DNA from: Lachnospiraceae bacterium
GTDB lineage: Bacteria > Bacillota > Clostridia > Lachnospirales > Lachnospiraceae
Length of the DNA: 64,000 nt
Reading direction: 5' to 3'
Assembly: GCA_022845895.1 (NCBI GenBank)
Contig: AP025573.1
Coordinates: 236,001-300,000, forward strand
The notes beneath the pieces were generated by a model, which saw nothing but the letters and a program-made list of their open reading frames with translations, made no database searches and was not told where the DNA came from. Made by a program: the position numbers and the translations under genes. Shown piece by piece: positions 52,297-61,027 of this stretch (its first letter is position 1; each line of letters begins with the position of its first letter).

Positions 52297-54603
52297 ATGG
52301 AGACAAGAACACTGACGATCATAGACACGGGCAGCCGGCTTACGGAAGTGAAGCTGGACAGCTTCGGCAAAGAGAAGGTCACGATGGGACGCAGCCGGGA
52401 ACAGTGCGATATCGTCATACCGGATAATATCGTATCTAAGCTGCACGGGACATTTTACCTGGACGGAGAAGATACGTGGTATGAGGACAACGGCAGCATG
52501 AACGGAACCTTTGCCGGTGACGGAGAGCAGCGGCGGCTGCTCTCAGGCGGGGGAGGCTGCGTCAGACTGTATGACAAGACAGTGCTGCGCATCGGAGACG
52601 TGCACGCGCCGGATAAGATGATACTCCTCTTATACAGAATCGTGCCGGAAGGGGAGGTGTGGAAGAAGGCATCTCTTGGGCAGGACGGCATCAGCATCGG
52701 ACGGGCCGACGGCTGCCAGATCAGACTGAAGCATCCCGCAGTGTCCAAGGTACACTGCTTTGTCCTGAAGCAGAACGGCGGATATGTGCTGAAGGACAAC
52801 AGAAGCGCCAACGGGGTGATGGTAAACGGACGCAGCATCACCGGTCCGGTGGTTCTTAAAGATAAGGATCTTATACAGATACTGGACTTCCAGCTCTTCT
52901 TTTCCGGCGAGTGCATCTACTATAAGGCAGTCGCGCACGGCATCTCCCTGAGAGCCAGCGGCATTGATAAATATGTAGGCAGAGGGAAGAAAAAGAAGCA
53001 GATACTGAAGAATGTAAGCTGTGAGATCCAGGGCAATGAATTCGTAGCCATCATCGGAGGATCCGGAGCGGGAAAAACTACGCTCATGAACGCTGTGAGC
53101 GGGTTTGAACCGGAATTTGACGGCAAGGTGTACTGCAATGGCATCGACCTGATAGAACAGTTCCAGAACCTGAAGAATATCATCGGCTTCGTGCCCCAGC
53201 AGGATATCATCTATGAGAATCTGACGCTGCGCCGTATGCTCTACTATACCGCCCGCATGAAGATGCCGGAAGATACGCAGAAGCAGGAGATAGCGGAACG
53301 GATAGACGAGGTTCTGGCGATGGTGGACCTGAAAGAGCACGAAGGCACGTATATCCGGAAGCTCTCAGGCGGCCAGAAGAAAAGGGCGAGCATAGCGGTA
53401 GAGCTTCTGGCAGATCCGAAGCTGTTCTTCCTCGATGAGCCGACATCGGGCCTGGATCCGGGAACGGAGAAGAATCTTATGATGACGCTTAGCGCCTTAT
53501 CCAAAGAGCAGAACAAGACAATCATCATGGTGACGCATACGACGCAGAACCTTCATCTGTGCGATAAGGTCATCTTCATGGGACCCGGAGGCAGGCTCTG
53601 CTTCTGCGGAGATGTCAACGCGGCGAAAGCATTCTATGAGACGGATGACCTCGTCAATATCTATAACATGATTGCCGAGAATCCGTGGCTCTGGGAGCGC
53701 AGATACGCAGCATATCGGAAAGATAAGGAGGCAGCCCATGCACCGGCGGGCAGGTCGGAGCTGATGAAGCCGAAAAAGGTGTCTGCGTTCCGGCAGTTTT
53801 CCATACTGACGCTGCGCTATGCGGAGCTTATGAAAAATGACCGGCCAAGGCTGGCAGTGCTTCTGCTGCAGCCGCTCCTCATAGCAGTCCTGCTCAACGT
53901 GGTGGCGGAGAAGAATATATTCAAGATATACGAAAGCACCAAGTCCATGCTGTTTGCACTGAGCTGTTCAGGTATCTGGATCGGGCTTTTCAACTCTATC
54001 CAGGAGATCTGCAAGGAACGGGTCATACTGAAGCGGGAATATATGGCGAATCTGAAGCTGCCCGGCTATGTGATGTCCAAGTTCGTGCTTCAGGCGGCGC
54101 TTGGCTTTGTGCAGGCGCTCATTCTGACCCTGGTCTTCTTGAAGCTGGTCGGAAAGGAACGGGAAGGCATCTTCCTGTCACAGTTCGGGCCTGAGATCGT
54201 ATTAACAGTATGGCTTACGATACTGGCGTCTGTCACAATGGGCTTCGTCATCTCCTCCCTTGTGGAGACCGGCGATAAGGCGATGGCCGTGGCTCCCTTC
54301 GTGCTCATCATCCAGCTTCTGTTTTCCGGCATCCTGTTCACGCTCAAGGGGGCAGGCAAGATCATCTCTTACTGTACCGTGAGCCGTTGGTCGGTGGAGG
54401 GGCTTGGAAGCATTGCGAAGCTGAACCGGCTGGATTTGAAGCTGCAGAAAGACTATCCGATGCTGGAGCACGCGGCAGAAAGCTTCTTCAAGGCCACGAA
54501 GGGACATGTCCTGGAGACGTGGGGAATCCTTGTATGTATGGCGGTGCTGTTCATGGGGGTCAGCATCCTGATGCTGAGGAGAATATCGAAGGACCGAAGA
54601 TAG
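52297..54603 (+). CDS. Double-FHA ABC exporter, ABCG/Rv1747-like
   Basis: This 768-residue protein has two N-terminal FHA domains (about 25-100 and 125-205, with GRSREQC...VSKLH...NGT and GRADGC...VSKVHC...NGV), an ABC ATPase (Walker A GGSGAGKTT 254-262, signature LSGGQKK, Walker B FLDEPTSGLDP) and a C-terminal ABC2-type membrane domain with six segments (about 525-765). Same order and number of domains as mycobacterial Rv1747, a kinase-regulated exporter. FHA domains bind phospho-Thr peptides, so the kinase encoded at 55109 is the likely partner. The ribosome site before 52297 is poor. Exported substrate unknown. Confidence 0.88.
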   Translation: METRTLTIIDTGSRLTEVKLDSFGKEKVTMGRSREQCDIVIPDNIVSKLHGTFYLDGEDTWYEDNGSMNGTFAGDGEQRRLLSGGGGCVRLYDKTVLRIGDVHAPDKMILLLYRIVPEGEVWKKASLGQDGISIGRADGCQIRLKHPAVSKVHCFVLKQNGGYVLKDNRSANGVMVNGRSITGPVVLKDKDLIQILDFQLFFSGECIYYKAVAHGISLRASGIDKYVGRGKKKKQILKNVSCEIQGNEFVAIIGGSGAGKTTLMNAVSGFEPEFDGKVYCNGIDLIEQFQNLKNIIGFVPQQDIIYENLTLRRMLYYTARMKMPEDTQKQEIAERIDEVLAMVDLKEHEGTYIRKLSGGQKKRASIAVELLADPKLFFLDEPTSGLDPGTEKNLMMTLSALSKEQNKTIIMVTHTTQNLHLCDKVIFMGPGGRLCFCGDVNAAKAFYETDDLVNIYNMIAENPWLWERRYAAYRKDKEAAHAPAGRSELMKPKKVSAFRQFSILTLRYAELMKNDRPRLAVLLLQPLLIAVLLNVVAEKNIFKIYESTKSMLFALSCSGIWIGLFNSIQEICKERVILKREYMANLKLPGYVMSKFVLQAALGFVQALILTLVFLKLVGKEREGIFLSQFGPEIVLTVWLTILASVTMGFVISSLVETGDKAMAVAPFVLIIQLLFSGILFTLKGAGKIISYCTVSRWSVEGLGSIAKLNRLDLKLQKDYPMLEHAAESFFKATKGHVLETWGILVCMAVLFMGVSILMLRRISKDRR

Positions 54604-54615
54604 GAGGAAAAAGTT

Positions 54616-55107
54616 ATGAATTATCTGGATGGATGGAAAGAGGCGGGGGAGGTGTTCATACCGCCCCTGAAGAGCAAGGGGTTTGAAGAAGACATTATCC
54701 TGCGCAAGAGGATAGAACCGGTACAGAAGGAAGGGCATCCTGCTACAGTGAAGAGGATACAGCCTTCATATTCAGGCAGCGAACCGACCGTATTTGTGGC
54801 ACAGACATCGAGGGCGTATCTTAAAAGGATGAAAGACGGGGAGACGATGGAACTGATCGGGCGGGAGACCGTCATTGGCAAAGAAGCAGATTCGGATTAC
54901 GTCATAAGAGACAATCCTACCGTGAGCAGGCACCATGCCCGGATTATGGCGTCGGAGGACGGATATTTCCTGGAGGACCTCGGGTCATCCAACCATACGT
55001 ATGTGGACGGCGGCGAGATCGGGCAGCCGGTGAAGCTTACGGACGGCATGCTCTTCATGCTGTCGGATGAAGAATTTCAGTTCAACTTAGAGATGGGGCA
55101 GGAATAA
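54616..55107 (+). CDS. FHA-domain protein
   Basis: A 163-residue soluble protein. The C-terminal half is an FHA domain with the conserved IGKEADSDYVI, NPTVSRHHARI (Ser, Arg, His) and DLGSSNHTYV motifs. The N-terminal 65 residues are basic and without a recognised fold; Thr residues there could be kinase targets. AGGAGGAAAAAGTT gives a strong start. It sits between the exporter and the kinase, one base from the kinase start, so it is a probable adaptor for phosphorylated partners. Confidence 0.85.
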   Translation: MNYLDGWKEAGEVFIPPLKSKGFEEDIILRKRIEPVQKEGHPATVKRIQPSYSGSEPTVFVAQTSRAYLKRMKDGETMELIGRETVIGKEADSDYVIRDNPTVSRHHARIMASEDGYFLEDLGSSNHTYVDGGEIGQPVKLTDGMLFMLSDEEFQFNLEMGQE

Positions 55108-55108
55108 G

Positions 55109-57115
55109 ATGGATATTACAGAACTACTTTCAGATACATATATCATAAGAGAAAAGCTAGGAGAAGGCAGCGGCGGTATCGTCTACCGGGCTTATCACAA
55201 ACGTCTGAAAAAAGAAGTTGTCATAAAGCGCATGCGGACCCGGAGCGTATCCGTGCTTGTGAACAGGCAGGAAGTGGATATACTGAAGAACCTGCATCAC
55301 TCCTATCTGCCACAGGTACTTGACTTTCTTACGATAGACAAAGAGGTCTATACGGTGATGAGCTATATTCCCGGCAAGTCGCTGCAGCAGCTTTTGAAAG
55401 ACGGCTATCATTTTACGCAGAATGAGCTGATCAGGTGGGGCATGCAGCTGTGCAGCGCCTTGAACTATCTGCACAGCCAGAAGCCGCCCATCATCCACAG
55501 CGACATCAAGCCCGCGAACATTATGCTGACGCCGGAAGGGAATATCTGCCTGATCGACTTCAACATATCCTTCTTCATGGATGAGAACACGGTGCTCGGA
55601 TATACCGACGGATATACGTCACCAGAGCAGTACATCATCGCCCTGGACAGCGAATCGGTCCACAGCCTGCCGCAGTATTCCAGCATTGACGAGAAGACGG
55701 ACATCTACAGCGTGGGAGCGACGTTCTACCATCTTGCCTCAGGGAAGAAGACGAAGGATTATAAGGATCCGATAGATATGGAGCTTCTAACGAGAAGGAC
55801 CGGAGAAGCCTTTGCTAAGGTCATCGAGAAATCAATGCAGATCGACCCGGATGACAGGTTCGACAGCGCTTTTGAGATGTTCCAGGCGTTCAAAAGCATA
55901 ACAAAGCAGGATGCCAGATACCGGATGCTCCTGCGCAGGCAGAGGGGGATAAGGGCCGGGCTTGTCGTGCTGATGGCCGGATTCATCGTGCTCGGAGGGT
56001 ATGGCATCCATACGATCAAGGTGGAGAAGACGGCGGCCTACAATGAACTGGTAGCGCAGCAGAAGGAGGAGCGGCTGGCCCAGGATTATGAAAAAGCAGA
56101 GGATACATACAAAAAGGCGGTAAAGATACTGCCCGGAGCGCTCGAGAGCTATTACCAGAACGCGTCTGCGCTGTATAATCAGCAGAAGTACGGCGCATGT
56201 ATCGAGTTTATCGATTACGACGTTCTCGAGAATGAGAAGATAGACCCGTTGAAAAAGCGGATGGCAGATATCTATTACCTGAAAGCAGAGAGCCACTTCC
56301 GGCTCGGAGAGTTTGAAAAAGCGGTACAGGCATACGAGCAGCTGTTTAAGCTCGGCGGATACGACGGCGGATATTACAGAGACTATGCCGTAGCCCTTGC
56401 ATATAATGGATCGGCAGGCAAGGCTCGGGACGTGCTTGACGAGGCAGTGGAGTATGGACTGAAAGAAGATTCCGTCTACTATGCAAAGGGAGAGATCAAT
56501 AAATCATTGAACGAGCTTGCCGGCGCGGCAAATGATTTCCAGCAGTGTATCGGCCTGACGGATGACATGGAGCTTAAAAGCAGGGCATATGTGATGTTAA
56601 GTGAGATATACGAGATGCAGGGGCAGGACGTAAAGAAGCGGGATATCCTGGCAGAGGCAAGAACTGCCGTGCCGGCGGAATACAGGATGATCATACTGGA
56701 GCGGCTCGCACAGGCGGATATCGATTTGGCAGAAGCCGGACAGTCCAGATACCGGGCCGAGGCTGTGGAAGTGCTGAACGAGGTCATCAGCCTTGGATGG
56801 GAGACATATGACACGTATGACAATCTCGCCATACTGTACGAAAAGCAGGGGGACCTTGACAAAGCGGCGGATATCCTTGGAGCCATGACCCGGCTGTACG
56901 GGGAGGATTACAATATCTATAAACGCTATGCATTCCTGGAAGTGGACCGGCAGGAGCGAAAGGGCAATACGGCACGTGACTACAAGGCGTTTGCAGGATA
57001 CTATGAGAAGGCGGAACAACTGTATTACGCGCAGCTTGCGGGCAATGACACGGATGCGGAGATGCAGCTTCTGGAACAGGTATATGCACAGGTGAAGTCA
57101 GGAGGATGGCTATAA
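55109..57115 (+). CDS. Membrane Ser/Thr protein kinase with extracellular TPR domain
   Basis: A 668-residue Hanks-type kinase. The kinase domain (about 11-265) has GEGSGGIVY, a Lys at about 40, HSDIKPAN (130-137) and DFN (150-152). The Arg of the usual HRD motif is Ser and the Gly of DFG is Asn, so it is an atypical, non-RD type that keeps the catalytic Asp, Lys and Asn. A membrane segment (281-300) leads to a TPR region (about 320-660) outside the cell in place of the PASTA repeats of PrkC. It would sense a protein or wall ligand and phosphorylate FHA partners encoded next to it. No PP2C phosphatase is in the window. Confidence 0.88.
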   Translation: MDITELLSDTYIIREKLGEGSGGIVYRAYHKRLKKEVVIKRMRTRSVSVLVNRQEVDILKNLHHSYLPQVLDFLTIDKEVYTVMSYIPGKSLQQLLKDGYHFTQNELIRWGMQLCSALNYLHSQKPPIIHSDIKPANIMLTPEGNICLIDFNISFFMDENTVLGYTDGYTSPEQYIIALDSESVHSLPQYSSIDEKTDIYSVGATFYHLASGKKTKDYKDPIDMELLTRRTGEAFAKVIEKSMQIDPDDRFDSAFEMFQAFKSITKQDARYRMLLRRQRGIRAGLVVLMAGFIVLGGYGIHTIKVEKTAAYNELVAQQKEERLAQDYEKAEDTYKKAVKILPGALESYYQNASALYNQQKYGACIEFIDYDVLENEKIDPLKKRMADIYYLKAESHFRLGEFEKAVQAYEQLFKLGGYDGGYYRDYAVALAYNGSAGKARDVLDEAVEYGLKEDSVYYAKGEINKSLNELAGAANDFQQCIGLTDDMELKSRAYVMLSEIYEMQGQDVKKRDILAEARTAVPAEYRMIILERLAQADIDLAEAGQSRYRAEAVEVLNEVISLGWETYDTYDNLAILYEKQGDLDKAADILGAMTRLYGEDYNIYKRYAFLEVDRQERKGNTARDYKAFAGYYEKAEQLYYAQLAGNDTDAEMQLLEQVYAQVKSGGWL

Positions 57116-57252
57116 TGGGAATAACGGCAGGATGGATTATCACTGTAGTCAGTGCGGTTGGAATCATCGGCTGTATCGCAGCACTGGCTGCCAGCAGGAA
57201 GGTATTTGACAGACAGAGGAAGAAGCTGCTCGACGAGATAGAGACCGAGTAA
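57115..57252 (+). CDS. Small single-span membrane protein (45 residues)
   Basis: An ATG at 57115 overlaps the kinase stop (TAATG) and is preceded by GGAGG (57101-57105, nine bases). The 45-residue product has one membrane helix (GWIITVVSAVGIIGCIAAL) and a charged tail (RKVFDRQRKKLLDEIETE). It is followed 14 bp later by the next gene. Translational coupling and the good ribosome site support it as real; it may be a small regulator of the kinase or exporter. Confidence 0.7.
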   Translation: MGITAGWIITVVSAVGIIGCIAALAASRKVFDRQRKKLLDEIETE

Positions 57253-57266
57253 GAGGGAGGAAGAAG

Positions 57267-58247
57267 ATGAAAGAGAAACTGAAGTACATAGCGGGCGCCT
57301 TGCTCGCCTGCTCGCTTATTGCCGGCTTTATGCCGCTCATTGAAGTGGGAGCGATGAAGATGTCGGTGATGGATATCCTGAAAATCGGGGTCGGAAATTA
57401 CGGCGATACGGAGCTGATAAGAGAAGTGATGGAATTGTTTAAAGAGTATCTGAGGCCGAGCGTCATCACGGTCATCATACTCATCGCCCTCATCCTTGCG
57501 GGCGCGTTCCTGACGGTAGTGCTCGATGCGTCGAAAGCATATATTGCGGCCATAGCAGGCGGTGTGGTGAACAATATCCTCGTCATCATATTAGGCGTGA
57601 CGGTGAAAGGCAAGATGGATGAAGTGGAGAGCGCGTTCAGCTTCTTTGGACTGAGCAGCGGGATACGGTTCCACGTATCTACCATAGTGCTGTGGATTAT
57701 ATTATATGTAGCTGTCTTTGGGCTGTCGGTCTGTGGGATGATACTGAAAACCGGGAATAAGACGGTGGGGAGGTCTCAGGATATTATGCCGGAGAGCCTC
57801 AGCGACAGGACGAACCCGTGGAATGCGCCCCAGGATCCAAAAAAACAGGCCTATCTGGACCGCATCGGGCAGCTGGAGCGGGAGAGAGAGGCGGCGAAAA
57901 AGAATGCCCCACCTGTGAGGCAGCAGACGTCCGAAGCGGACTTCCACGGTGCCATCGGTGGCAGGACCGGAATATATGAGTCAAAAATATATCCTCTCTG
58001 TGAGAAGGTGCAGATATACTTTGCCAAGGCAGGGACGGACGTATATATCGCCCCGGAAAGAGGCGAAGATGCAGTTGCCGGCGTATACTATGTAGAAGAA
58101 TATGAGGAATACTGTGTAGAGCCTTATGAGAAGAACAGCTTCTTCCTCTTGAGCGGGCAGCCGCTTGGCGCGGGGAGGTGCTATCATCTCCCCCGCGGGA
58201 TTGAAGTGTACATAGGAGATAAGTGCCATGCATTTGTGCTGGCTTAG
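57267..58247 (+). CDS. Four-span membrane protein with degenerate FHA-like C-terminus
   Basis: The 326-residue protein has about four membrane segments in residues 5-165, then a Pro/Gln/Glu-rich linker with a short coiled coil. The last 95 residues follow the beta-strand pattern of an FHA domain (IYPLCEKVQIYF, VYYVEEYEEYCVEPY, NSFFLLSGQPL, RGIEVYIGDKCHAFVL), but the phospho-binding Arg, Ser and Asn of FHA domains are not conserved. It may be a non-binding structural relative, or a domain with a new ligand. Start follows GAGGGAGGAAGAAG. No closer family recognised. Confidence 0.7.
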   Translation: MKEKLKYIAGALLACSLIAGFMPLIEVGAMKMSVMDILKIGVGNYGDTELIREVMELFKEYLRPSVITVIILIALILAGAFLTVVLDASKAYIAAIAGGVVNNILVIILGVTVKGKMDEVESAFSFFGLSSGIRFHVSTIVLWIILYVAVFGLSVCGMILKTGNKTVGRSQDIMPESLSDRTNPWNAPQDPKKQAYLDRIGQLEREREAAKKNAPPVRQQTSEADFHGAIGGRTGIYESKIYPLCEKVQIYFAKAGTDVYIAPERGEDAVAGVYYVEEYEEYCVEPYEKNSFFLLSGQPLGAGRCYHLPRGIEVYIGDKCHAFVLA

Positions 58248-58268
58248 ACGAAAGGACAGGAAAAGGAT

Positions 58269-60050
58269 ATGTATTGCCGAAAATGTGGCAGCCCCAATGA
58301 GGAAGGGGCGCGCTTCTGTGCAAAGTGCGGGGTGGAAATAGAGCCGCCGCAGGAGCAGGAAGAGAAAGCGAAGAAAGGAAAGAAGGTCAGACTGTGGGCC
58401 GGAGCCGCAGCCATCCTTCTGACAGCAGCCATACTGGCCGGTTACTTTGCGATGAAGAATGTAGATGCGAAGGGCGAGTACGAAGAATATATGGCAAAAG
58501 CGGACAAATATCTGGAAACGATGGACTATGAGAAAGCAGAGACGGAATATCTGAAAGCCATTGCCATAGACCCGAAGCAGGAGGAGCCATACGTGAAGCT
58601 GGCCGAGCTGTATGAGGCAAACGGGGAACCGGAGAAGGCAGAAAGCATCCTTGCAAAAGCAGAGAAGAAAGTACCGGAAAAGAACCGTAAGAAGCTGGAA
58701 CAGAAAAAGGAAGAGGCAAAGCAGCATAAGGAACAGAAAGAGGATTACAAGGCCACATGGGAGAGCGAGCCTCAGATTGAAGCGGACGCCATCTATTATC
58801 TGGCGGAGAGCGACAACTATAAGAAGCCTGCAAATGAGCTGAAACGCCAGCTCTTCTCTCCATATGCCGTAATCCAGTCAGAAGAGGGCAAAGGGCTGGT
58901 CGGGATAGATGGCGAGATGGAAGGCGGCCTGGAGTATAAGGAGATACAGACCTATGCAGGAGAGTATCTGCTGGAACGGTCTGAGCCTGTGTACGATGAC
59001 GAGATGCAGAACGATTGGACGATGTACCGGATAAGCGAGGATACGGATGGAATAGAGCCTGCATGGGGGCTTGGCGGCGGCGTACCGATGGATGTCTTCT
59101 ATGAATACGAAGGAAATCTTACGAGCGTACTTGATGACATGGGAGGCAGCTTTCATGAATTTCGACAGGACATGCCGGAAGGCGCGTTCCCCGTCCGGCA
59201 TTATGAGCAGCCTTATACGAGTGACACGATTGACGGGAATTATGAAGAGTGGATGGAAACGGGCGGCCTGTATGCGGTTTACAATGATGGCGGGCCGGTT
59301 ACGGACTTTATATATGAAGAGTGCGGCACGGCATCTTCGGGCTTGCTGGCCGTAAAGAAGGACGGCAGATGGGGATACGTGGATGAAAGCGGCAAGGAAG
59401 TGATTCCGGCAGAGTTCGATGCGTCCTGGCATTATTATTCGGCACCGGAATCCTATGGCGAGGAATATGAAGACTACTGCTATGCCGCAACGGAGGGCTA
59501 CGTCGTGCTCTGTAAAGAAGGCCGGTGGGAGATGCGGGACACCTCCGGTGAGACTGTCATACCTTCCGGAATATACGAGGAACTTCTGCCTGTATACGAA
59601 GGAAAATGTTGGGCGAAGGAAGACGGCAGATGGGGCGTACTTCAGATATATGAATGGAAGGAAGACGAGACGCAGGAGGATGTCGATGAGGCAGACCTAC
59701 AGGATAGCGGGGGAACAGACAGTGCCTATACGGTCTACGAGAGCGGGCCGATAGAACTGACCGGCACCATCCAGTATGAAAAGGGGATGCATCCGAACGG
59801 GGAGGAGCTGGACGTCCTGCTGCTGAAGCTGGACACCCCCGCAGGCTTCCGCGTCGGAGGGGGTGCGGAGGAAGAGACAACGTATGACAACTGCACAGAT
59901 ATACAGATATTTAACCCAATAAGCGATATGGATGAATCATGGGACGGAAAGCATGTAAAGGTAACGGGGCAGCTGCGCGGAGATGCACATACGGCGTACT
60001 ATTTCCGCAATTATGTTATTGATAGCGCCAACATCAGCGAGATAAGATAA
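58269..60050 (+). CDS. Zinc-ribbon, membrane-anchored TPR protein with WG repeats
   Basis: The 593-residue protein repeats the plan of the protein encoded at 50573: zinc ribbon (C3, C6, C17, C20), membrane segment (41-60) and a TPR pair (75-140). Its outside part differs and holds WG (Trp-Gly) repeats such as KDGRWGYVDESGKEVIP and KEDGRWGVLQI, then a C-terminal beta-rich domain of the DUF4431 type. WG repeats occur in surface proteins and may bind other proteins. The shared N-termini suggest duplication with exchange of the outside sensor. Confidence 0.75.
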   Translation: MYCRKCGSPNEEGARFCAKCGVEIEPPQEQEEKAKKGKKVRLWAGAAAILLTAAILAGYFAMKNVDAKGEYEEYMAKADKYLETMDYEKAETEYLKAIAIDPKQEEPYVKLAELYEANGEPEKAESILAKAEKKVPEKNRKKLEQKKEEAKQHKEQKEDYKATWESEPQIEADAIYYLAESDNYKKPANELKRQLFSPYAVIQSEEGKGLVGIDGEMEGGLEYKEIQTYAGEYLLERSEPVYDDEMQNDWTMYRISEDTDGIEPAWGLGGGVPMDVFYEYEGNLTSVLDDMGGSFHEFRQDMPEGAFPVRHYEQPYTSDTIDGNYEEWMETGGLYAVYNDGGPVTDFIYEECGTASSGLLAVKKDGRWGYVDESGKEVIPAEFDASWHYYSAPESYGEEYEDYCYAATEGYVVLCKEGRWEMRDTSGETVIPSGIYEELLPVYEGKCWAKEDGRWGVLQIYEWKEDETQEDVDEADLQDSGGTDSAYTVYESGPIELTGTIQYEKGMHPNGEELDVLLLKLDTPAGFRVGGGAEEETTYDNCTDIQIFNPISDMDESWDGKHVKVTGQLRGDAHTAYYFRNYVIDSANISEIR

Positions 60051-60062
60051 GGAGAGGGACAA

Positions 60063-60323
60063 ATGAGCGACAACGACAAGACAGTATTTGTAAATTATGA
60101 GAAGGGAGCACAGGAACCGGAGCTGGAACGGGCGTATATGGAGCTTGGGAAGGCATATTACGAAGGGCGTTTTGAAGATCCGCTGCCGGAACTTCTGCCA
60201 TTGTTCGATAAGATTACGAGGATTAAGAAAGAAAACGAGAAGGATGAGAACGTATGTCCCCACTGCGGGAGCGAACTGAAGCCGGGCTCGCTGTTCTGTG
60301 CACAGTGCGGGCAGAGGGTGTAA
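60063..60323 (+). CDS. Small protein with C-terminal zinc ribbon
   Basis: An 86-residue soluble protein with a helical N-terminal part (ELERAYMELGKAYYEGRFEDPLPELLPLF) and a C-terminal zinc ribbon (CPHCGSELKPGSLFCAQCGQ). The N-terminal half is TPR-like in spacing. AGGAGAGGGAC precedes the ATG. The zinc ribbon belongs to the same type as those of its neighbours, so these proteins may form a common complex at the inner membrane face. Function unknown. Confidence 0.7.
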   Translation: MSDNDKTVFVNYEKGAQEPELERAYMELGKAYYEGRFEDPLPELLPLFDKITRIKKENEKDENVCPHCGSELKPGSLFCAQCGQRV

Positions 60324-60390
60324 AAAGAAAGCATATGAGTGACAGAAGAAAGAGACCACTCATTTAGCTACAGTGAGGAGGATTAGTGAT

Positions 60391-61011
60391 ATGCGGTGTC
60401 AGAAATGTGGAACACCAGTAGGAAAAGAGGACCTTTTCTGCCCAGAGTGCGGCAGCAGGGTGGAGCAGAAATCAAATACAAAGGTAATCGTCATCGCGGC
60501 GGTCATCATGGCTGCTATCGTGGCAGGAATCATCTTCTGGGTCATGTGGGGAAGCGGGAGCAAGGGCGGCGACAGCGGCAGGAATGAGACGAAGTCGGCG
60601 GATACGAAGGAAAAAGGCAGCAGTGACGAGGCGAAAAAGAAGAAGTCCAAAGAAGATACCGAAGCAGGCACGGTAAAAGAACCGGCGGACACGAAGCCCG
60701 AGAGCACGGGATACATTCTGCCTGAAAGTGATGCGCGCTATCTGTCGGATGCGGACATAGCAAGCCTGTCCCTGAAAGACCTGAACTATGCCAAGAACGA
60801 GATATATGCGAGACACGGGCGCAGGTTCAAGTCCAATGAGCTGCAGCAGTATTTTGACAGCCAGAGCTGGTATACAGGCCAGTATGACCCGGACGACTTT
60901 GACGCCAATTACAGCCAGAGCGTGCTGAACGATTATGAGAAGAAGAATGCGGAGCTGCTGCGCAAGAAGGAGTTCTCTATCAATTCCGGCGGCTATCCGC
61001 TGGACCAGTGA
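60391..61011 (+). CDS. Zinc-ribbon, single-span protein with YARHG domain
   Basis: The 206-residue protein has an N-terminal zinc ribbon (C3, C6, C17, C20), a membrane segment (31-53), a low-complexity Lys/Ser/Glu linker and a C-terminal YARHG domain (LNYAKNEIYARHGRRF, then FDSQSWYTGQY). YARHG domains are found in surface proteins of Firmicutes and are thought to act at the wall. AGGAGG nine bases upstream marks the ATG at 60391. It continues the series of zinc-ribbon proteins and precedes the wall hydrolase. Confidence 0.82.
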   Translation: MRCQKCGTPVGKEDLFCPECGSRVEQKSNTKVIVIAAVIMAAIVAGIIFWVMWGSGSKGGDSGRNETKSADTKEKGSSDEAKKKKSKEDTEAGTVKEPADTKPESTGYILPESDARYLSDADIASLSLKDLNYAKNEIYARHGRRFKSNELQQYFDSQSWYTGQYDPDDFDANYSQSVLNDYEKKNAELLRKKEFSINSGGYPLDQ

Positions 61012-61027
61012 CGACAGGTGAGGGGAT

